Counted from the first letter of the stretch, positions 19,719 to 29,143 are shown. The stretch is 64,000 bases of DNA from Corynebacterium durum (GCF_030408675.1 NZ_CP047200.1:1364001-1428000); one strand, 5' to 3'. Numbers and translations are program-made. The notes: generated by a model from the letters alone, not told the origin.

Positions 19719-20110
19719 GGTATGTCTTTGGGGTGTCGTAGGTGGTGTAGTTTTTCTGCGGGTATTTGGGCAAGTATTTCGGGTAGGTGACGGCGATAGC
19801 CTATGACCCATCGCCAGAATTCCCAGTTTTCATGACCGCGCCGCAACGCCCGCCAAGCGCAGAGCCATAAAGGAAAGTCAAGGACCACTACGGCGTCGGC
19901 ACGCGCGACACGGGGAGCGAGATTGTCATAGGCACCTAGATCGCCGTCGATAACCCACTCCTCCCTAGAGACGATGCTTTCCCAGTCAAGAGGTTGGGGC
20001 GTGAGATCAGCGCCCCATAGCAACTTGTCCAGTTCGATGTGGGGTAGGCCCAGTTGTCTCGCGAGGGTGCTTTTGCCGGAACCCCCGCGACCAAGGATGG
20101 CTATCCGCAT
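19685..20110 (-). CDS. Small P-loop kinase (adenylate kinase-like, FlaR/topology-modulation type)
   Basis: A 141-residue P-loop protein beginning MRIAILGRGGSGKSTLA, with Walker A at residues 7-15, followed by HIELDKLLWG, the REEWVIDGDL segment and the DFP strand typical of the small adenylate kinase-like family sometimes labelled topology modulation proteins. A nucleotide or small-molecule kinase role is inferred. Its 3' end overlaps metH by 34 bases on the opposite strand. TACCGT stands eight bases before the ATG. Confidence 0.82.
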   Translation of the reverse strand: MRIAILGRGGSGKSTLARQLGLPHIELDKLLWGADLTPQPLDWESIVSREEWVIDGDLGAYDNLAPRVARADAVVVLDFPLWLCAWRALRRGHENWEFWRWVIGYRRHLPEILAQIPAEKLHHLRHPKDIPQTLKYVASGW

Positions 20111-20118
20111 GGTTTACA

Positions 20119-20124
20119 ACGGTA
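20119..20124 (-). promoter_or_regulatory. -10 hexamer TACCGT of the small kinase gene
   Basis: Eight bases before the ATG at 20110 on the minus strand. TTGACT lies further upstream but with too short a spacer to be a classical -35. Confidence 0.35.
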
Positions 20125-20270
20125 GCCGTCGCCGGTAGTCAACGCGAAATGTGGCGATGTGAGTGCCCCATTCCTCACAGTGCAACCACTGCCATGTTTC
20201 AAGGAAAAATTAGCATTCTTTTTCGATGTCTGGAATCAATAGGGACGCGATGGTGCAGAGGCGCTTTCGG

Positions 20271-20276
20271 TACACT
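20271..20276 (+). promoter_or_regulatory. -10 hexamer TACACT of the HAD phosphatase-hisE-hisG operon
   Basis: Seven bases before the ATG at 20284, with no ribosome site between; consistent with a leaderless operon transcript. Confidence 0.5.
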
Positions 20277-20283
20277 AAAACCC

Positions 20284-20988
20284 ATGCTAAAAGCGATACT
20301 ATGGGACATGGACGGCACTCTCGTAGATTCAGAGCCACTGTGGGGGATTGCCGCCGATGAGATGAGCGAAAAAATGGGCAGGAAGCTCACCCCAGAACTT
20401 CACGAAAAAATAATCGGCGTTACATTCGAAGAAACCGTTACTATCTGCGCCAACCACGCAGGCATCACCCTCACCGATGACATCTTCCGGCACTACTACG
20501 ACATCACCCTTGAACGGGTCGCTGAACTTTTCCAACAAAAACTTGCCCCCAATCCTGGTGTGCGTGAGCTGCTCACCGAACTGTCGCAACAAGGCATGCC
20601 CATGATGGTGGCCACCAACACCGTCAGGAAACTCGCCGACATGGCTATCAACGCCGTCGGCCGTGACTTCTTCACCGCCACCATCTGCGGTGATGAGGTC
20701 GAACACGGAAAACCAGCACCTGACATGTACCTGGCGGCAGCACGCATGCTTGGCGTCGAAGCAAAAGATTGCCTTGTCTTTGAAGACAGCATTGCAGGAA
20801 TGAAGGCCGCCTACACAGCGGGATGCTCCGTCATCGGCCTGCCCGAAGCTGGAATCTACCCACCGGAAGGCATAACAACTCTCCAACAACTCCATGGATG
20901 CAACTCCTTCGATGGTGTTACCGCAACCGACGTGCATCAATGGTTTAACACCCAGCCCAGTAAGCATGTGGAAGAATGGCACAAGTGA
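20284..20988 (+). CDS. HAD-superfamily phosphatase (beta-phosphoglucomutase-like)
   Basis: A 234-residue HAD hydrolase of subfamily IA. Motif I is [13 protein letters not shown], motif II ATNTV, motif III K in GKPAPDMY, and motif [14 protein letters not shown] four-helix cap follows motif I. The start at 20284 places motif I at residue 8, as usual; the in-frame sequence back to 20149 lacks homology. The TGA overlaps the GTG start of hisE by 4 bases, so it is in the histidine operon. A histidinol-phosphatase role is possible from context but cannot be read from the sequence. Confidence 0.9.
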   Translation: MLKAILWDMDGTLVDSEPLWGIAADEMSEKMGRKLTPELHEKIIGVTFEETVTICANHAGITLTDDIFRHYYDITLERVAELFQQKLAPNPGVRELLTELSQQGMPMMVATNTVRKLADMAINAVGRDFFTATICGDEVEHGKPAPDMYLAAARMLGVEAKDCLVFEDSIAGMKAAYTAGCSVIGLPEAGIYPPEGITTLQQLHGCNSFDGVTATDVHQWFNTQPSKHVEEWHK

Positions 20989-21248
20989 AAAACTTTGACA
21001 GCCTTTACATCGAACTTTCGCAACGAGCCGCAGAGCGGCCCGACGGATCAGCCACCGTCGAAGCCCTCGATAAAGGCGTGCATGCAATAGGCAAAAAAAT
21101 CATCGAAGAAGCAGGCGAAGTCTGGATCGCGGCTGAATACCAAACAGATGCCGAACTCGCCGAAGAAATATCCCAGCTTATGTACTGGACCCAAGTAATC
21201 ATGCTTGCCCGCGGCATTACCCCCGACGACATCTACAAAAACCTCTAA
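20985..21248 (+). CDS. hisE: Phosphoribosyl-ATP pyrophosphatase
   Basis: Second step of histidine synthesis: hydrolysis of PR-ATP to PR-AMP. At about 87 residues it is a stand-alone HisE with the all-alpha NTP-PPase metal motif [14 protein letters not shown] and a second EEISQLMYW block. The GTG at 20985 (VKNFDSLY) is preferred over ATG at 20976, because it gives the 4-base GTGA overlap with the phosphatase stop and matches the usual N-terminus of the corynebacterial protein. hisG follows after 11 bases. Confidence 0.95.
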   Translation: MKNFDSLYIELSQRAAERPDGSATVEALDKGVHAIGKKIIEEAGEVWIAAEYQTDAELAEEISQLMYWTQVIMLARGITPDDIYKNL

Positions 21249-21259
21249 GAAAGACACCC

Positions 21260-22099
21260 ATGCTCAAAGTAGCCGTCCCCAACAAAGGCTCCCTTTCCGA
21301 CACCGCTAGCGACATCCTCCGCGAAGCAGGCTACGCCAGTCGACGCGACTCCAAAGCGCTCACCATCATTGACCGTAAAAACGACGTCGAATTCTTCTTC
21401 CTCCGGCCCAAAGATATCGCCATCTATGTTGCGAATGGACACCTTGATCTTGGCATCACCGGCCGCGACCTGGCCGCCGACTCACTCGCCAACGTCACCG
21501 AAGTCCTTGCCTTAGGGTTTGGAAGCTCCACCTTCCGATACGCCGCCCCAACAGGCTGGACGATTGACCAACTCAATGGCGCACGCATCGCCACCTCATA
21601 TCCCAACCTTGTACGCACCGACCTGAAAAAGCGGGGCATCACCGCAGACGTCATCCGCCTCGACGGTGCCGTGGAAATTTCCATTAAATTAGGTGTTGCC
21701 GATGTCATTGCCGACGTCGTGTCTACCGGCACCACCTTGCGCAAACAAGGACTCGAACCCTTCGGCGAACCACTATGCACCTCCGAAGCCGTCATCGTTG
21801 GGCGTGCCGACCGTGAAGTTACCCCTGAACAACGCGTCCTCCTCCGCCGCGTCGAAGGCATCCTCCATGCCCAGAATTACCTCATGCTCGATTACAACGT
21901 CCCACGCCACTTGCTTGACGACGCCACCCGCATCACCCCCGGCATCTCAGGCCCCACCGTCTCACCTCTCGCACTAGATGAGTGGGTAGCCGTCCGCGCC
22001 ATGGTCCCGCGCAAAGACGCGAACTGGATCATGGACCAACTTGCGGCACTAGGAGCACAAGCAATACTCGCATCCGAAATTAGGATCGCGCGCATATAA
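21260..22099 (+). CDS. hisG: ATP phosphoribosyltransferase, long form
   Basis: First committed step of histidine synthesis. The 279 residues include the two catalytic lobes and the C-terminal ACT-like regulatory domain of the long HisG, which allows feedback inhibition by histidine without HisZ. Visible signatures are [13 protein letters not shown] at the start, GITGRD, and the PRPP loop region [16 protein letters not shown]. It lies in one operon with the phosphatase and hisE. Confidence 0.97.
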   Translation: MLKVAVPNKGSLSDTASDILREAGYASRRDSKALTIIDRKNDVEFFFLRPKDIAIYVANGHLDLGITGRDLAADSLANVTEVLALGFGSSTFRYAAPTGWTIDQLNGARIATSYPNLVRTDLKKRGITADVIRLDGAVEISIKLGVADVIADVVSTGTTLRKQGLEPFGEPLCTSEAVIVGRADREVTPEQRVLLRRVEGILHAQNYLMLDYNVPRHLLDDATRITPGISGPTVSPLALDEWVAVRAMVPRKDANWIMDQLAALGAQAILASEIRIARI

Positions 22100-22127
22100 A
22101 TGGGGGTAGTCTTTCAAGTAGCCCCAT
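22100..22127. repeat. Inverted repeat between hisG and aspA
   Basis: ATGGGG and CCCCAT are separated by 16 bases and could form a hairpin right after the hisG stop. There is no T run, so whether it terminates the his operon or controls aspA is open. Confidence 0.4.
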
Positions 22128-22150
22128 AGGCGCAACGAAAGGCCCCACCA

Positions 22151-23611
22151 ATGAGCAAAACCAAAAAAACAACCACCCCCACAGCACGCACCGGATACCG
22201 CCTAGAAGAAGACCTACTAGGCACCATGGAAGTACCCAACGACGCCTACTACGGCATCCACACCCTGCGCGCCATCGACAACTTCAACATTTCCCGAACC
22301 ACCATTAACCACATTCCCGAATTCATCCGCGGCATGGTTCAAGTCAAAAAAGCAACGGCACTGGCCAACCGCCGACTGCACACCCTGCCCGCCAAAAAAT
22401 GCGAGGCCATCGTCTGGGCCTGCGACCAAATCCTGGACAAAGGACGTTGCATGGATCAATTCCCCATTGACGTCTTCCAAGGCGGAGCCGGCACCAGCCT
22501 CAACATGAACACCAACGAGGTCATCGCTAACCTTGCACTCGAATACCTCGGCGAACCCAAAGGCAACTACAGCGTCATCAACCCCAACGACGACGTCAAC
22601 ATGAGCCAATCCACCAACGACGCCTATCCCACAGGTTTCCGTCTCGGGGTCTATGCTGCGCTCATTGAACTCATCAAACAAATCGACCAACTCCAATCAG
22701 CCTTCCACGCCAAAGGCACCGAATTCGTCGATATTCTCAAAATGGGACGCACCCAACTTCAAGACGCCGTGCCCATGACCCTCGGTGAGGAATTCCAAGC
22801 CTTCGCCCACAACCTCGCCGAAGAACAAGCTGTCCTCCGCATGGCCGCTGATCGACTCCTCGAAGTGAACCTGGGTGCTACAGCTATTGGAACCGGCGTC
22901 AACACCCCTGCAGGATACCGCCACCAAGTCGTCGCCTCGCTCTCCGAAGTCACCGGATTGGAGATCAAATCCGCCCGCGACCTCATCGAAGCAACATCCG
23001 ACACTGGTGCCTATGTCCTCGCACACGGTGCCGTCAAACGCGCGGCCATGAAACTATCCAAGATCTGCAATGACCTCAGGCTGCTTTCCTCAGGCCCCCG
23101 CGCCGGGCTCAACGAAATCAACCTGCCTCCACGCCAGGCGGGATCATCCATCATGCCGGCCAAAGTGAACCCGGTGATCCCTGAAGTGGTCAACCAGGTC
23201 TGCCTGAAAGTGTTCGGTAACGATCTGACAGTAACCATGGCCGCCGAAGCGGGCCAGTTGCAGCTCAACGTCATGGAACCCGTCATTGGGGAAGCCCTGT
23301 TCCAATCCATTCGCATCCTCCGGAACGCAGTGACTGCGCTGCGTGAGAAGTGCGTCGTTGGCATCACCGCCAACGCCGACGTGTGCCGCGCTTACGTGGA
23401 AAACTCCATCGGCATTGTCACATACCTCAACCCTTTTATCGGTCACCATAACGGTGACATGATTGGCAAGGAGGCGGCCGCCACGGGAAAAACAGTACGC
23501 GAACTAGTCCTGGAGAAGGGACTGATGGATGAACAAACCCTCGACCAGGTTCTTTCTAAAGAAAACCTCATGCACCCTGTCTTTCGAGGAGCCCTCTACC
23601 TAGAAAACTAG
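22151..23611 (+). CDS. aspA: Aspartate ammonia-lyase
   Basis: Reversible deamination of aspartate to fumarate and ammonia. The 486-residue protein belongs to the fumarase/aspartase superfamily. The signature loop [12 protein letters not shown] (about 331-342) carries the catalytic serine. Other family blocks are [26 protein letters not shown] and [15 protein letters not shown] Lys/Thr-rich start ([24 protein letters not shown]) precedes the conserved core. GAAAGG upstream of the ATG may be the ribosome site. Confidence 0.96.
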   Translation: MSKTKKTTTPTARTGYRLEEDLLGTMEVPNDAYYGIHTLRAIDNFNISRTTINHIPEFIRGMVQVKKATALANRRLHTLPAKKCEAIVWACDQILDKGRCMDQFPIDVFQGGAGTSLNMNTNEVIANLALEYLGEPKGNYSVINPNDDVNMSQSTNDAYPTGFRLGVYAALIELIKQIDQLQSAFHAKGTEFVDILKMGRTQLQDAVPMTLGEEFQAFAHNLAEEQAVLRMAADRLLEVNLGATAIGTGVNTPAGYRHQVVASLSEVTGLEIKSARDLIEATSDTGAYVLAHGAVKRAAMKLSKICNDLRLLSSGPRAGLNEINLPPRQAGSSIMPAKVNPVIPEVVNQVCLKVFGNDLTVTMAAEAGQLQLNVMEPVIGEALFQSIRILRNAVTALREKCVVGITANADVCRAYVENSIGIVTYLNPFIGHHNGDMIGKEAAATGKTVRELVLEKGLMDEQTLDQVLSKENLMHPVFRGALYLEN

Positions 23612-23659
23612 TCCTTTTGGGGGAGGGCAGTAATTCGCCTGTACAGCCGATGTTTTTAC

Positions 23660-23693
23660 GGTTGTCATGTCGCACACTTAAAGCATGACAACC
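23660..23693. promoter_or_regulatory. Perfect 10-bp inverted repeat over the start codon of the ABC/two-component operon
   Basis: GGTTGTCATG and CATGACAACC are separated by 14 bases, with no mismatch. The right arm contains the ATG at 23685. It could be a dimeric regulator site blocking the promoter, possibly for the LuxR-type regulator encoded at the end of the operon, or an RNA hairpin covering the start codon. Confidence 0.6.
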
Positions 23694-24332
23694 ATACTCG
23701 ACGCTCGGGATATTTCGGTATCGTATGGGCGACAAGCAGTGCTTCACGGCGCGAACCTAACTGCCCAGCAGGGTGAGATCGTGGCACTGCTCGGCCCCAA
23801 CGGCGCTGGAAAAACCACACTCATTAAAGCAGTTCTCGGACTTGTTGCATCGCGTGGCGGCATAGACATCACAGGAAATATTGGCATTCTGCTAGACGAT
23901 GGGGGACTACTACCAGGACTAACCGGCCGACAGCACCTTCATGCCGTGGCGCTTTTTCACGGAAAAACCGGCGCCGATGAAGCGCTACAGCTCGTGGACA
24001 TGGCCTACGCCGCCGACCAAAAAATCAGCACCTACTCACTAGGAATGAAGCGGCGCATCGCCCTCGCTGCAGCGCTCATCGCACAGCCAACCTTGCTGCT
24101 TCTCGACGAACCTGCCAACGGCCTCGACCCTGAAGGAATCCGCTGGCTCAACCACTTTCTGCGGGACTACGCGGCACAGGGCAATGCCGTGGTCCTGTGC
24201 ACCCACCACCTCGCCGAAGCAGAGGCCATATCCACCATAACCACCATGATTCGCGCCGGGCGCACAATCTACCAAGGCCCCACCACAGACGACCTCGAAC
24301 ACCACTACTTCACCATGATGGGCAAGCCATGA
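23685..24332 (+). CDS. ABC transporter ATP-binding protein
   Basis: A 215-residue ATPase. Walker A is GPNGAGKTT (about 38-46). The Q-loop is replaced by a short IGILLDDGGLLPGLTGRQ region. The signature YSLGMKRRIALAAAL is of the LSxGM type seen in peptide and antibiotic-resistance exporters. Walker B is LLLLDEPANGLD and the switch is CTHHLAEAE. It begins within the inverted repeat at 23660-23693 and overlaps the permease by 4 bases. Its placement with a two-component system suggests a stress- or ligand-induced exporter. Confidence 0.93.
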   Translation: MTTILDARDISVSYGRQAVLHGANLTAQQGEIVALLGPNGAGKTTLIKAVLGLVASRGGIDITGNIGILLDDGGLLPGLTGRQHLHAVALFHGKTGADEALQLVDMAYAADQKISTYSLGMKRRIALAAALIAQPTLLLLDEPANGLDPEGIRWLNHFLRDYAAQGNAVVLCTHHLAEAEAISTITTMIRAGRTIYQGPTTDDLEHHYFTMMGKP

Positions 24333-25105
24333 AAACCGAACTCTACACAGCCATCCATTTACGTTCCATCCGCATCGCTGCCATGGCACTGCCCATTGCC
24401 GCAGCTTTTACCTCTATCCTTGCGTGGGTTCTGGGTATTGCAGCACCCGAAAAGCTGCCTCAATCCTTCGCGCCGGAAAGCTCCCAATTCCAACTTCAGG
24501 CACTCGACATCACCGGATCTGCACAATCAAGCGGCACCGCGGGTTCCTACATCGTGGCCAGCGTGCTGGGGGTACTCATGGTGGCCACCAACTACCGCCA
24601 CGGGGCCGTCACCTGGAAAGTTCTCCACGGCAGGGGACGGTGGGGGCTCAACATTCTCGGGGCCGTGGGTGCTGTTACCGCAGGAGCAGCGGCGGTGAGC
24701 TGCGTAATTGCTGGAGTAATCACGGTCGTCGCAACGCAACTCAGCGGAACACCCTGGGAGGTGGCATTTAGTGACGTGCTGTTGATGTGGATACGTGGGA
24801 TAGCGGCGCTCACCCTCCTAGCCGTCACCACAGCTGCGCTTACACTTGCCACCCGCAGCGGGCTTGTCAGCGGAGTCATACTCGGCGTGGCGTACACCAT
24901 TGAAGCCATCATCGCGGCCATCGGAGCCGTCGCAGGCTGGAACCTTACAGCAATCGGCTGGCTGCCACTCCAATCCGCCCTCTCAGCAGTCGGAACCTCG
25001 ACACTCGCGCCCTACAGCAGTGGTGCGGGACTCCTGCTATGTGCGGGGTGGACAGCACTGGTAGGAATCATCGGAATCAGCCGACTCAAAACCTACAATC
25101 TATAG
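24329..25105 (+). CDS. ABC transporter permease
   Basis: A 258-residue membrane protein with about six hydrophobic segments and a large outer loop after the first (LGIAAPEKLPQSFAPESSQ...). It resembles ABC-2 type permeases by layout only. The ATG overlaps the ATPase stop (ATGA), fixing the start. Its last bases contain the probable -10 of the histidine kinase gene (TACAAT), so the two-component genes may also be transcribed separately. Confidence 0.85.
   Translation: MKTELYTAIHLRSIRIAAMALPIAAAFTSILAWVLGIAAPEKLPQSFAPESSQFQLQALDITGSAQSSGTAGSYIVASVLGVLMVATNYRHGAVTWKVLHGRGRWGLNILGAVGAVTAGAAAVSCVIAGVITVVATQLSGTPWEVAFSDVLLMWIRGIAALTLLAVTTAALTLATRSGLVSGVILGVAYTIEAIIAAIGAVAGWNLTAIGWLPLQSALSAVGTSTLAPYSSGAGLLLCAGWTALVGIIGISRLKTYNL
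25094..25099 (+). promoter_or_regulatory. Internal -10 hexamer TACAAT before the histidine kinase
   Basis: Lies inside the last codons of the permease gene, eight bases before the kinase ATG at 25108; an internal leaderless promoter is likely. Confidence 0.5.
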
Positions 25106-25107
25106 AC

Positions 25108-26241
25108 ATGGCCACAGACAGGTTCATTGCGGGCATCATCCTTATCCCCGGGGTGATACACATCGCAGCGCTCTACGCAAAAGCAGGTGATCCACCCTTC
25201 AACGCACCCGCAGCACTATGGGTCGCAATCGCCCTCGGCATCATTTACACCATCGAATCAGCCACCGTACTCAGGCGCCGTACCCAACCGGTAAGAATGC
25301 TGTGGATCTGCATCATCCTAGAACTGATCAGGTTCATCGTTCTGATAGTGGGTGGCCCCCAGCCTGCAAGCAGCGGCCCCAGCTGCATAGCAGTGCTCGC
25401 CTACGCAGCCATACGCTACACACTCACCCCCTACAAACAACTTGCCGCCCAAAGCGTTGTATACACCATCACCAGCACGATCGCCTACATCTACATCCCC
25501 ATCGCCATCGAAGGAATCGACGCACCACTCGTCCCACTCGTCCGCATCCTCATAGGCGCATTCAGTAGTATAGCCATGTTTGTCATCGGCATCATCTCCG
25601 GCTATATCGTCCTCAGCGACCACCGCCTTGCTGAGGCAAAACGCCAAACACTCCTCGCCAACGAACGCACCCGCATCGCCCGCGAACTCCACGACACCAC
25701 CGCACACCACCTCAGCAGCATAGCCATCCAAACCACTGCTGCCCGCGCCGTCCTCCACGCCAACCCCCACGCCGCCGAACAACAACTCGAAGGCATCTCC
25801 ACCAGCATCTCCAAAGCACTAGCCGATGTCCGCGCCACCGTCAACCACCTACGCACACCCACCGAAGCCGAAACCAACCGAACACCCCAACCCACCCTCG
25901 CCACCATCCCCGACCTCATCACCGAATGCCAACAACTAGGCATGAACATCCACGTCACCGGCCCCGGCCTCCGCGACACCCTCACCACCCCAGAACAACA
26001 ATGCGCCTACCGCACCATCCAAGAAGCACTCACCAACGCACGCAAACACGCACCCGGCGCGCCCGTCACCATCCACATGGATAACCACGGACTCGCCATA
26101 CAAACCCACGGACACTTCCAACCCAGCAGCACCCCCGGACGCGGCAGCATCGGCATGCAAGAACGCGCCGACAACTGCGGCGCAACACTCACAAACCAAC
26201 CCAACACACAAGGATGGGAAGTCACACTCACATGGACATGA
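25108..26241 (+). CDS. Sensor histidine kinase (NarL/DesK-type)
   Basis: A 377-residue membrane sensor. Several transmembrane helices occupy about residues 5-175, with almost no external domain, as in intramembrane-sensing kinases. The HisKA_3 dimerisation domain has RTRIARELHDTTAHHLSS (phospho-His near 195). A compact ATPase domain follows with N-box QEALTNARKHAP and G-box GRGSIGMQERA. The D-box segment is short. The start at 25108 is set by the end of the permease gene. It overlaps the regulator gene by 4 bases. From residue about 190 on, codons are strikingly A/C-rich. Confidence 0.92.
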   Translation: MATDRFIAGIILIPGVIHIAALYAKAGDPPFNAPAALWVAIALGIIYTIESATVLRRRTQPVRMLWICIILELIRFIVLIVGGPQPASSGPSCIAVLAYAAIRYTLTPYKQLAAQSVVYTITSTIAYIYIPIAIEGIDAPLVPLVRILIGAFSSIAMFVIGIISGYIVLSDHRLAEAKRQTLLANERTRIARELHDTTAHHLSSIAIQTTAARAVLHANPHAAEQQLEGISTSISKALADVRATVNHLRTPTEAETNRTPQPTLATIPDLITECQQLGMNIHVTGPGLRDTLTTPEQQCAYRTIQEALTNARKHAPGAPVTIHMDNHGLAIQTHGHFQPSSTPGRGSIGMQERADNCGATLTNQPNTQGWEVTLTWT

Positions 26242-26876
26242 TCCGCGTACTCCTCGCCGATGACGAACCACTCATCCGTGCAGGACTAGCAACCATCCTC
26301 CAAGCCTCCGGCAGCATCACCATCGTCGGCGAAGTCAGCACAGGAAAACAAGCCGTCGCCGAAGCACAACGATTACAGCCCGACGTCATTTGCATGGATA
26401 TCCGTATGCCCGACGGCGATGGACTCGAAGCAACCCGACTCATCCAACAACTCGATCCGACCCCAGCCGTCATTGTCATCACCACCTTCGACCTTGATGA
26501 ATACGTCTTCGGCGCACTCGAAGCCGGAGCCTGCGGAATCCTCCTCAAAGACAGCCCCATGGACGCACTCGTTGAAGGCGTCCAACGCGCCGCACTCGGC
26601 GAAGGGCTTGTCGACGCCGCCCTCACCCGACGCGTCATCACAGAATTCACCCGCCGAAAAATGACCATCACACCAGACACCAGCACCCTCACCCCACGCG
26701 AACTCGACTGCGTCGTACAACTCTGCCGCGGACTCAGCAACAACGATATCGCCAGCGAACTCTACCTCGAACCCTCCACCGTCAAAACACACCTATCTTC
26801 AGCCATGTCCAAAACCGGCGCAGAAAACCGCGTGCAACTCGTCATCTGGGCGTTCAAAAATAACATAGTTAGCTGA
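26238..26876 (+). CDS. LuxR/NarL-family response regulator
   Basis: A 212-residue regulator. The receiver domain has DDE at residues 8-10, phospho-acceptor D54 in CMDIRMPDGDG, T in VITTF and K in LLKDSP. The C-terminal LuxR helix-turn-helix reads LTPRELDCVVQLCRGLSNNDIASELYLEPSTVKTHL, split here as one continuous domain near residues 150-195. The ATG at 26238 overlaps the kinase stop (ATGA). It is the likely controller of the ABC genes upstream, possibly through the inverted repeat at 23660-23693. Confidence 0.94.
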   Translation: MIRVLLADDEPLIRAGLATILQASGSITIVGEVSTGKQAVAEAQRLQPDVICMDIRMPDGDGLEATRLIQQLDPTPAVIVITTFDLDEYVFGALEAGACGILLKDSPMDALVEGVQRAALGEGLVDAALTRRVITEFTRRKMTITPDTSTLTPRELDCVVQLCRGLSNNDIASELYLEPSTVKTHLSSAMSKTGAENRVQLVIWAFKNNIVS

Positions 26877-26886
26877 CAAAACTGAG

Positions 26887-26892
26887 TAAACT
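26887..26892 (+). promoter_or_regulatory. -10 hexamer TAAACT of the AAA ATPase gene
   Basis: Seven bases before the ATG at 26900, inside a short direct repeat (AAACTGAG twice). Confidence 0.45.
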
Positions 26893-26899
26893 GAGCATC

Positions 26900-28033
26900 A
26901 TGAACCAGACGAGCCCGTTCACACCAACCTTCGGATCCTCACCCAGCGTCCCCGTCGGACGAACCGATATCGTCGAATCATTCACCCTCGCATTACGCAG
27001 CGGACCCGGCTCACCCAGCAGGGCACTACTCCTCTCAGGCACCAGAGGCGTCGGCAAAACAGTACTCCTCAACGAAGTCGAAGACGCCGCACGCGAACAA
27101 GGATGGGCCGTCATCACCGAAACAGCACTACCCGGGCTAGTCAACCGACTCGTCAACGAACACCTACCAGCACTCCTACAAATGGTCGACCCACGCTCCA
27201 CCGTCCGACGAGTCACCGGAGTCACCGGCCCAGCCGGCCTCGGAGGATTCACCGGCACCGTCCACGAACGACACCCCATCGTCCCAGGACTACGCACACA
27301 ACTCACCCAAGCCCTCAACCACCTACAAGAACACCACGTCGGACTACTCATCACCGTCGACGAAATAGGCCGAGGCACAACCGCCGAACTCGCAGAACTC
27401 GCCGCCGCAGTACAACACATCTTCCGAGAAAACCGCGACATCGCACTCGCCCTCGCCGGACTACCCGACGAAGTAAACGCTCTCCTCAAACACCGCGGAA
27501 TCACCTTCATCCGCCGCGCTGACCACCGCGAACTAGGCGCAGTCACCAGAGAAGAAGCGCGCCGGGGCCTGGTGGAACCTGTAGAGGAAAACGGGTGGCA
27601 CTGGGACGAAACCGCCTTGAATCGCGCACTAGAGGCAACTCGGGGATACCCGTTTATGATTCAGCTGATTGGTCACCATTCATGGTTGGCAGCGAAAAAC
27701 CCCACGGTTATCGATGACCAGGCCGTCGAGCATGGAACCCAGCGAGCACTGAAAGACCTCAATACGTTGGTGCTTAAGCCTTTGGTGGCGGAACTGTCGG
27801 GCCTTGATTTGGCTTTTGTCAAGGCAATGGCGGAGGATCCCGGTCCCAGTAAAGTCAGTGACATCGCTGCCCGTATCGACCGATCGGCGGATACAGTTGC
27901 CCAGTATCGACGCCGCCTCATCGCTCGCCACATTGTTGTTCCGGTGTCCCATGGGGTCGTCGCCTTTACCATTCCAGGACTACGGGAATTCCTTCACATC
28001 GAAGAGGACCATGCCCCGATCCCATTCTGGTAG
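26900..28033 (+). CDS. AAA-type ATPase with C-terminal winged-helix-like region
   Basis: A 377-residue soluble protein. Walker A GTRGVGKT lies near residues 49-56 and Walker B LLITVDEIGRG near 151-161, followed by a sensor-like LALAGLPDEV segment. The C-terminal 110 residues contain an HTH-like stretch (SKVSDIAARIDRSADTVAQYRRRLI). This layout recalls AAA_16/Orc1-Cdc6-like ATP-binding proteins, whose bacterial roles are varied and mostly unknown. Base composition changes abruptly near 27,545: A/C-rich codons before it, ordinary ones after. Its stop directly abuts the stop of the convergent nuclease gene. Confidence 0.8.
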   Translation: MNQTSPFTPTFGSSPSVPVGRTDIVESFTLALRSGPGSPSRALLLSGTRGVGKTVLLNEVEDAAREQGWAVITETALPGLVNRLVNEHLPALLQMVDPRSTVRRVTGVTGPAGLGGFTGTVHERHPIVPGLRTQLTQALNHLQEHHVGLLITVDEIGRGTTAELAELAAAVQHIFRENRDIALALAGLPDEVNALLKHRGITFIRRADHRELGAVTREEARRGLVEPVEENGWHWDETALNRALEATRGYPFMIQLIGHHSWLAAKNPTVIDDQAVEHGTQRALKDLNTLVLKPLVAELSGLDLAFVKAMAEDPGPSKVSDIAARIDRSADTVAQYRRRLIARHIVVPVSHGVVAFTIPGLREFLHIEEDHAPIPFW

Positions 28034-28846
28034 TTAGTCGGCGGTGCTCCCAGGCCATCCCGGATAGTCTGGCGGAGTACCACCAAAAGCTGGGCATAGT
28101 GCCTGATGCGGGCACCACCCACATAGTTTGGAGGTTTTGGGGCGGAATGTTCCGGCGCGGCCATCGCCCTCAATTTTGGCCCACAGGTCGCCGAGGTCGC
28201 GTTCAAAAAACTCCAGCTCCTCGGTGGAGGGGGTGAGGAACATGGAGTCGATGACCTTGAGGTACATGAGACGCAGTTGGGTGGGCACGACGTCGAAAAG
28301 CCGCCAGTACACTAGGGCGTAAAAGCGCATCTGAAACTGAGCCTGCTGACTCCATTGAGGTTTGGGCTTCTTTCCGGTTTTGTAGTCGACGACGCGAACC
28401 TGACCGGTGGGGGCGATGTCCACGCGGTCAATGAAGCCGCGGACGGGAACGCCATTAGGCAGGACGGTATCGACGTACATCTCGCATTCGTGGGCATCGA
28501 AACCTTGAGGGTTTTCCATCTCGAAGTAGCCCCGGAGAAGGGCGCGGCACTCGACGAGGAAGTCGTAGAGATCGGCGTCGGAAACCAGGTCAGTGAGTTC
28601 TGGGTCTGCCTGGCACATCGTTGTCCAGTTAGGTTTCAGACGCTTCACGGCAGCAGGGTAGAGGCGGTCCTGGCGAGGAAGCTTATGCATTTCCTCCAAA
28701 ACCGCATGTACGAGGGTTCCCTTAACCTGTGCCACGGTTTTGGGTTCGGGGAGACGGTCAATAGCGCGGAAGCGGTACAACAGGGGGCATTGCTGGTAAT
28801 CACCAGCGCGCGACGGTGACAAAGCGAGTGGGCGGGGGTGAGTCAT
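28034..28846 (-). CDS. RecB-family exonuclease (PD-(D/E)XK, Cas4-like)
   Basis: A 270-residue nuclease. It has QQCPLLYRF at the start, the GTLVHAVLEEM histidine motif, GFIDRVDI and VVDYKTGKKP (catalytic D and DxK), the QAQFQMRFYALVY motif and a C-terminal cluster CGWCPHQALCPAF. The three late cysteines together with the early one match the iron-sulfur clasp of AddB/Cas4-type nucleases. This stand-alone family is widespread in Actinobacteria and probably acts in DNA repair. TAACCT stands eight bases before the ATG. Confidence 0.9.
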   Translation of the reverse strand: MTHPRPLALSPSRAGDYQQCPLLYRFRAIDRLPEPKTVAQVKGTLVHAVLEEMHKLPRQDRLYPAAVKRLKPNWTTMCQADPELTDLVSDADLYDFLVECRALLRGYFEMENPQGFDAHECEMYVDTVLPNGVPVRGFIDRVDIAPTGQVRVVDYKTGKKPKPQWSQQAQFQMRFYALVYWRLFDVVPTQLRLMYLKVIDSMFLTPSTEELEFFERDLGDLWAKIEGDGRAGTFRPKTSKLCGWCPHQALCPAFGGTPPDYPGWPGSTAD

Positions 28847-28854
28847 AGGGGACT

Positions 28855-28860
28855 AGGTTA
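28855..28860 (-). promoter_or_regulatory. -10 hexamer TAACCT of the RecB-like nuclease gene
   Basis: Eight bases before the ATG at 28846 on the minus strand; no ribosome site in the gap. Confidence 0.45.
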
Positions 28861-29143
28861 CTCGCCCTGCCTTGAAGTGTCGTGCATTTTCGTAGGAGAT
28901 GCAGAGCGTTGCCCGCGATTGTGCCCAAGTAATCTGTTGGTACTCTAATCTCTGTCTGCCGGGTAGTGGGGGTGAAAATAAAACCTTTGTCTACCTCCAG
29001 TTCCGGCGCTATGCAGGATAAATTTCCTGTTTAAAAGGTCGCATCAAGGGGGGAGGTTAGCGGAAACGATCCCCTAGTCGCAATTTTGCTATTATCGCAA
29101 GGTAGTATGCTGATGAAAAAATATTCATGAAAGGGTGTTCGCT

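Noticed and set aside
24197-24328. Longer permease reading frame starting inside the ABC ATPase gene
   Set aside because: The extra residues are His/Arg-rich and out of frame with the ATPase; the ATGA overlap at 24329 is the natural start.
27103-27522. Arg/Thr/His-rich open frame within the AAA ATPase gene
   Set aside because: An out-of-frame product of the A/C-rich patch; no ribosome site and low complexity.
26900-28846. AAA ATPase plus RecB-like nuclease as a two-gene defence system
   Set aside because: The genes are convergent with abutting stops and have separate promoters; the nuclease family is widespread in actinobacteria as a stand-alone gene.
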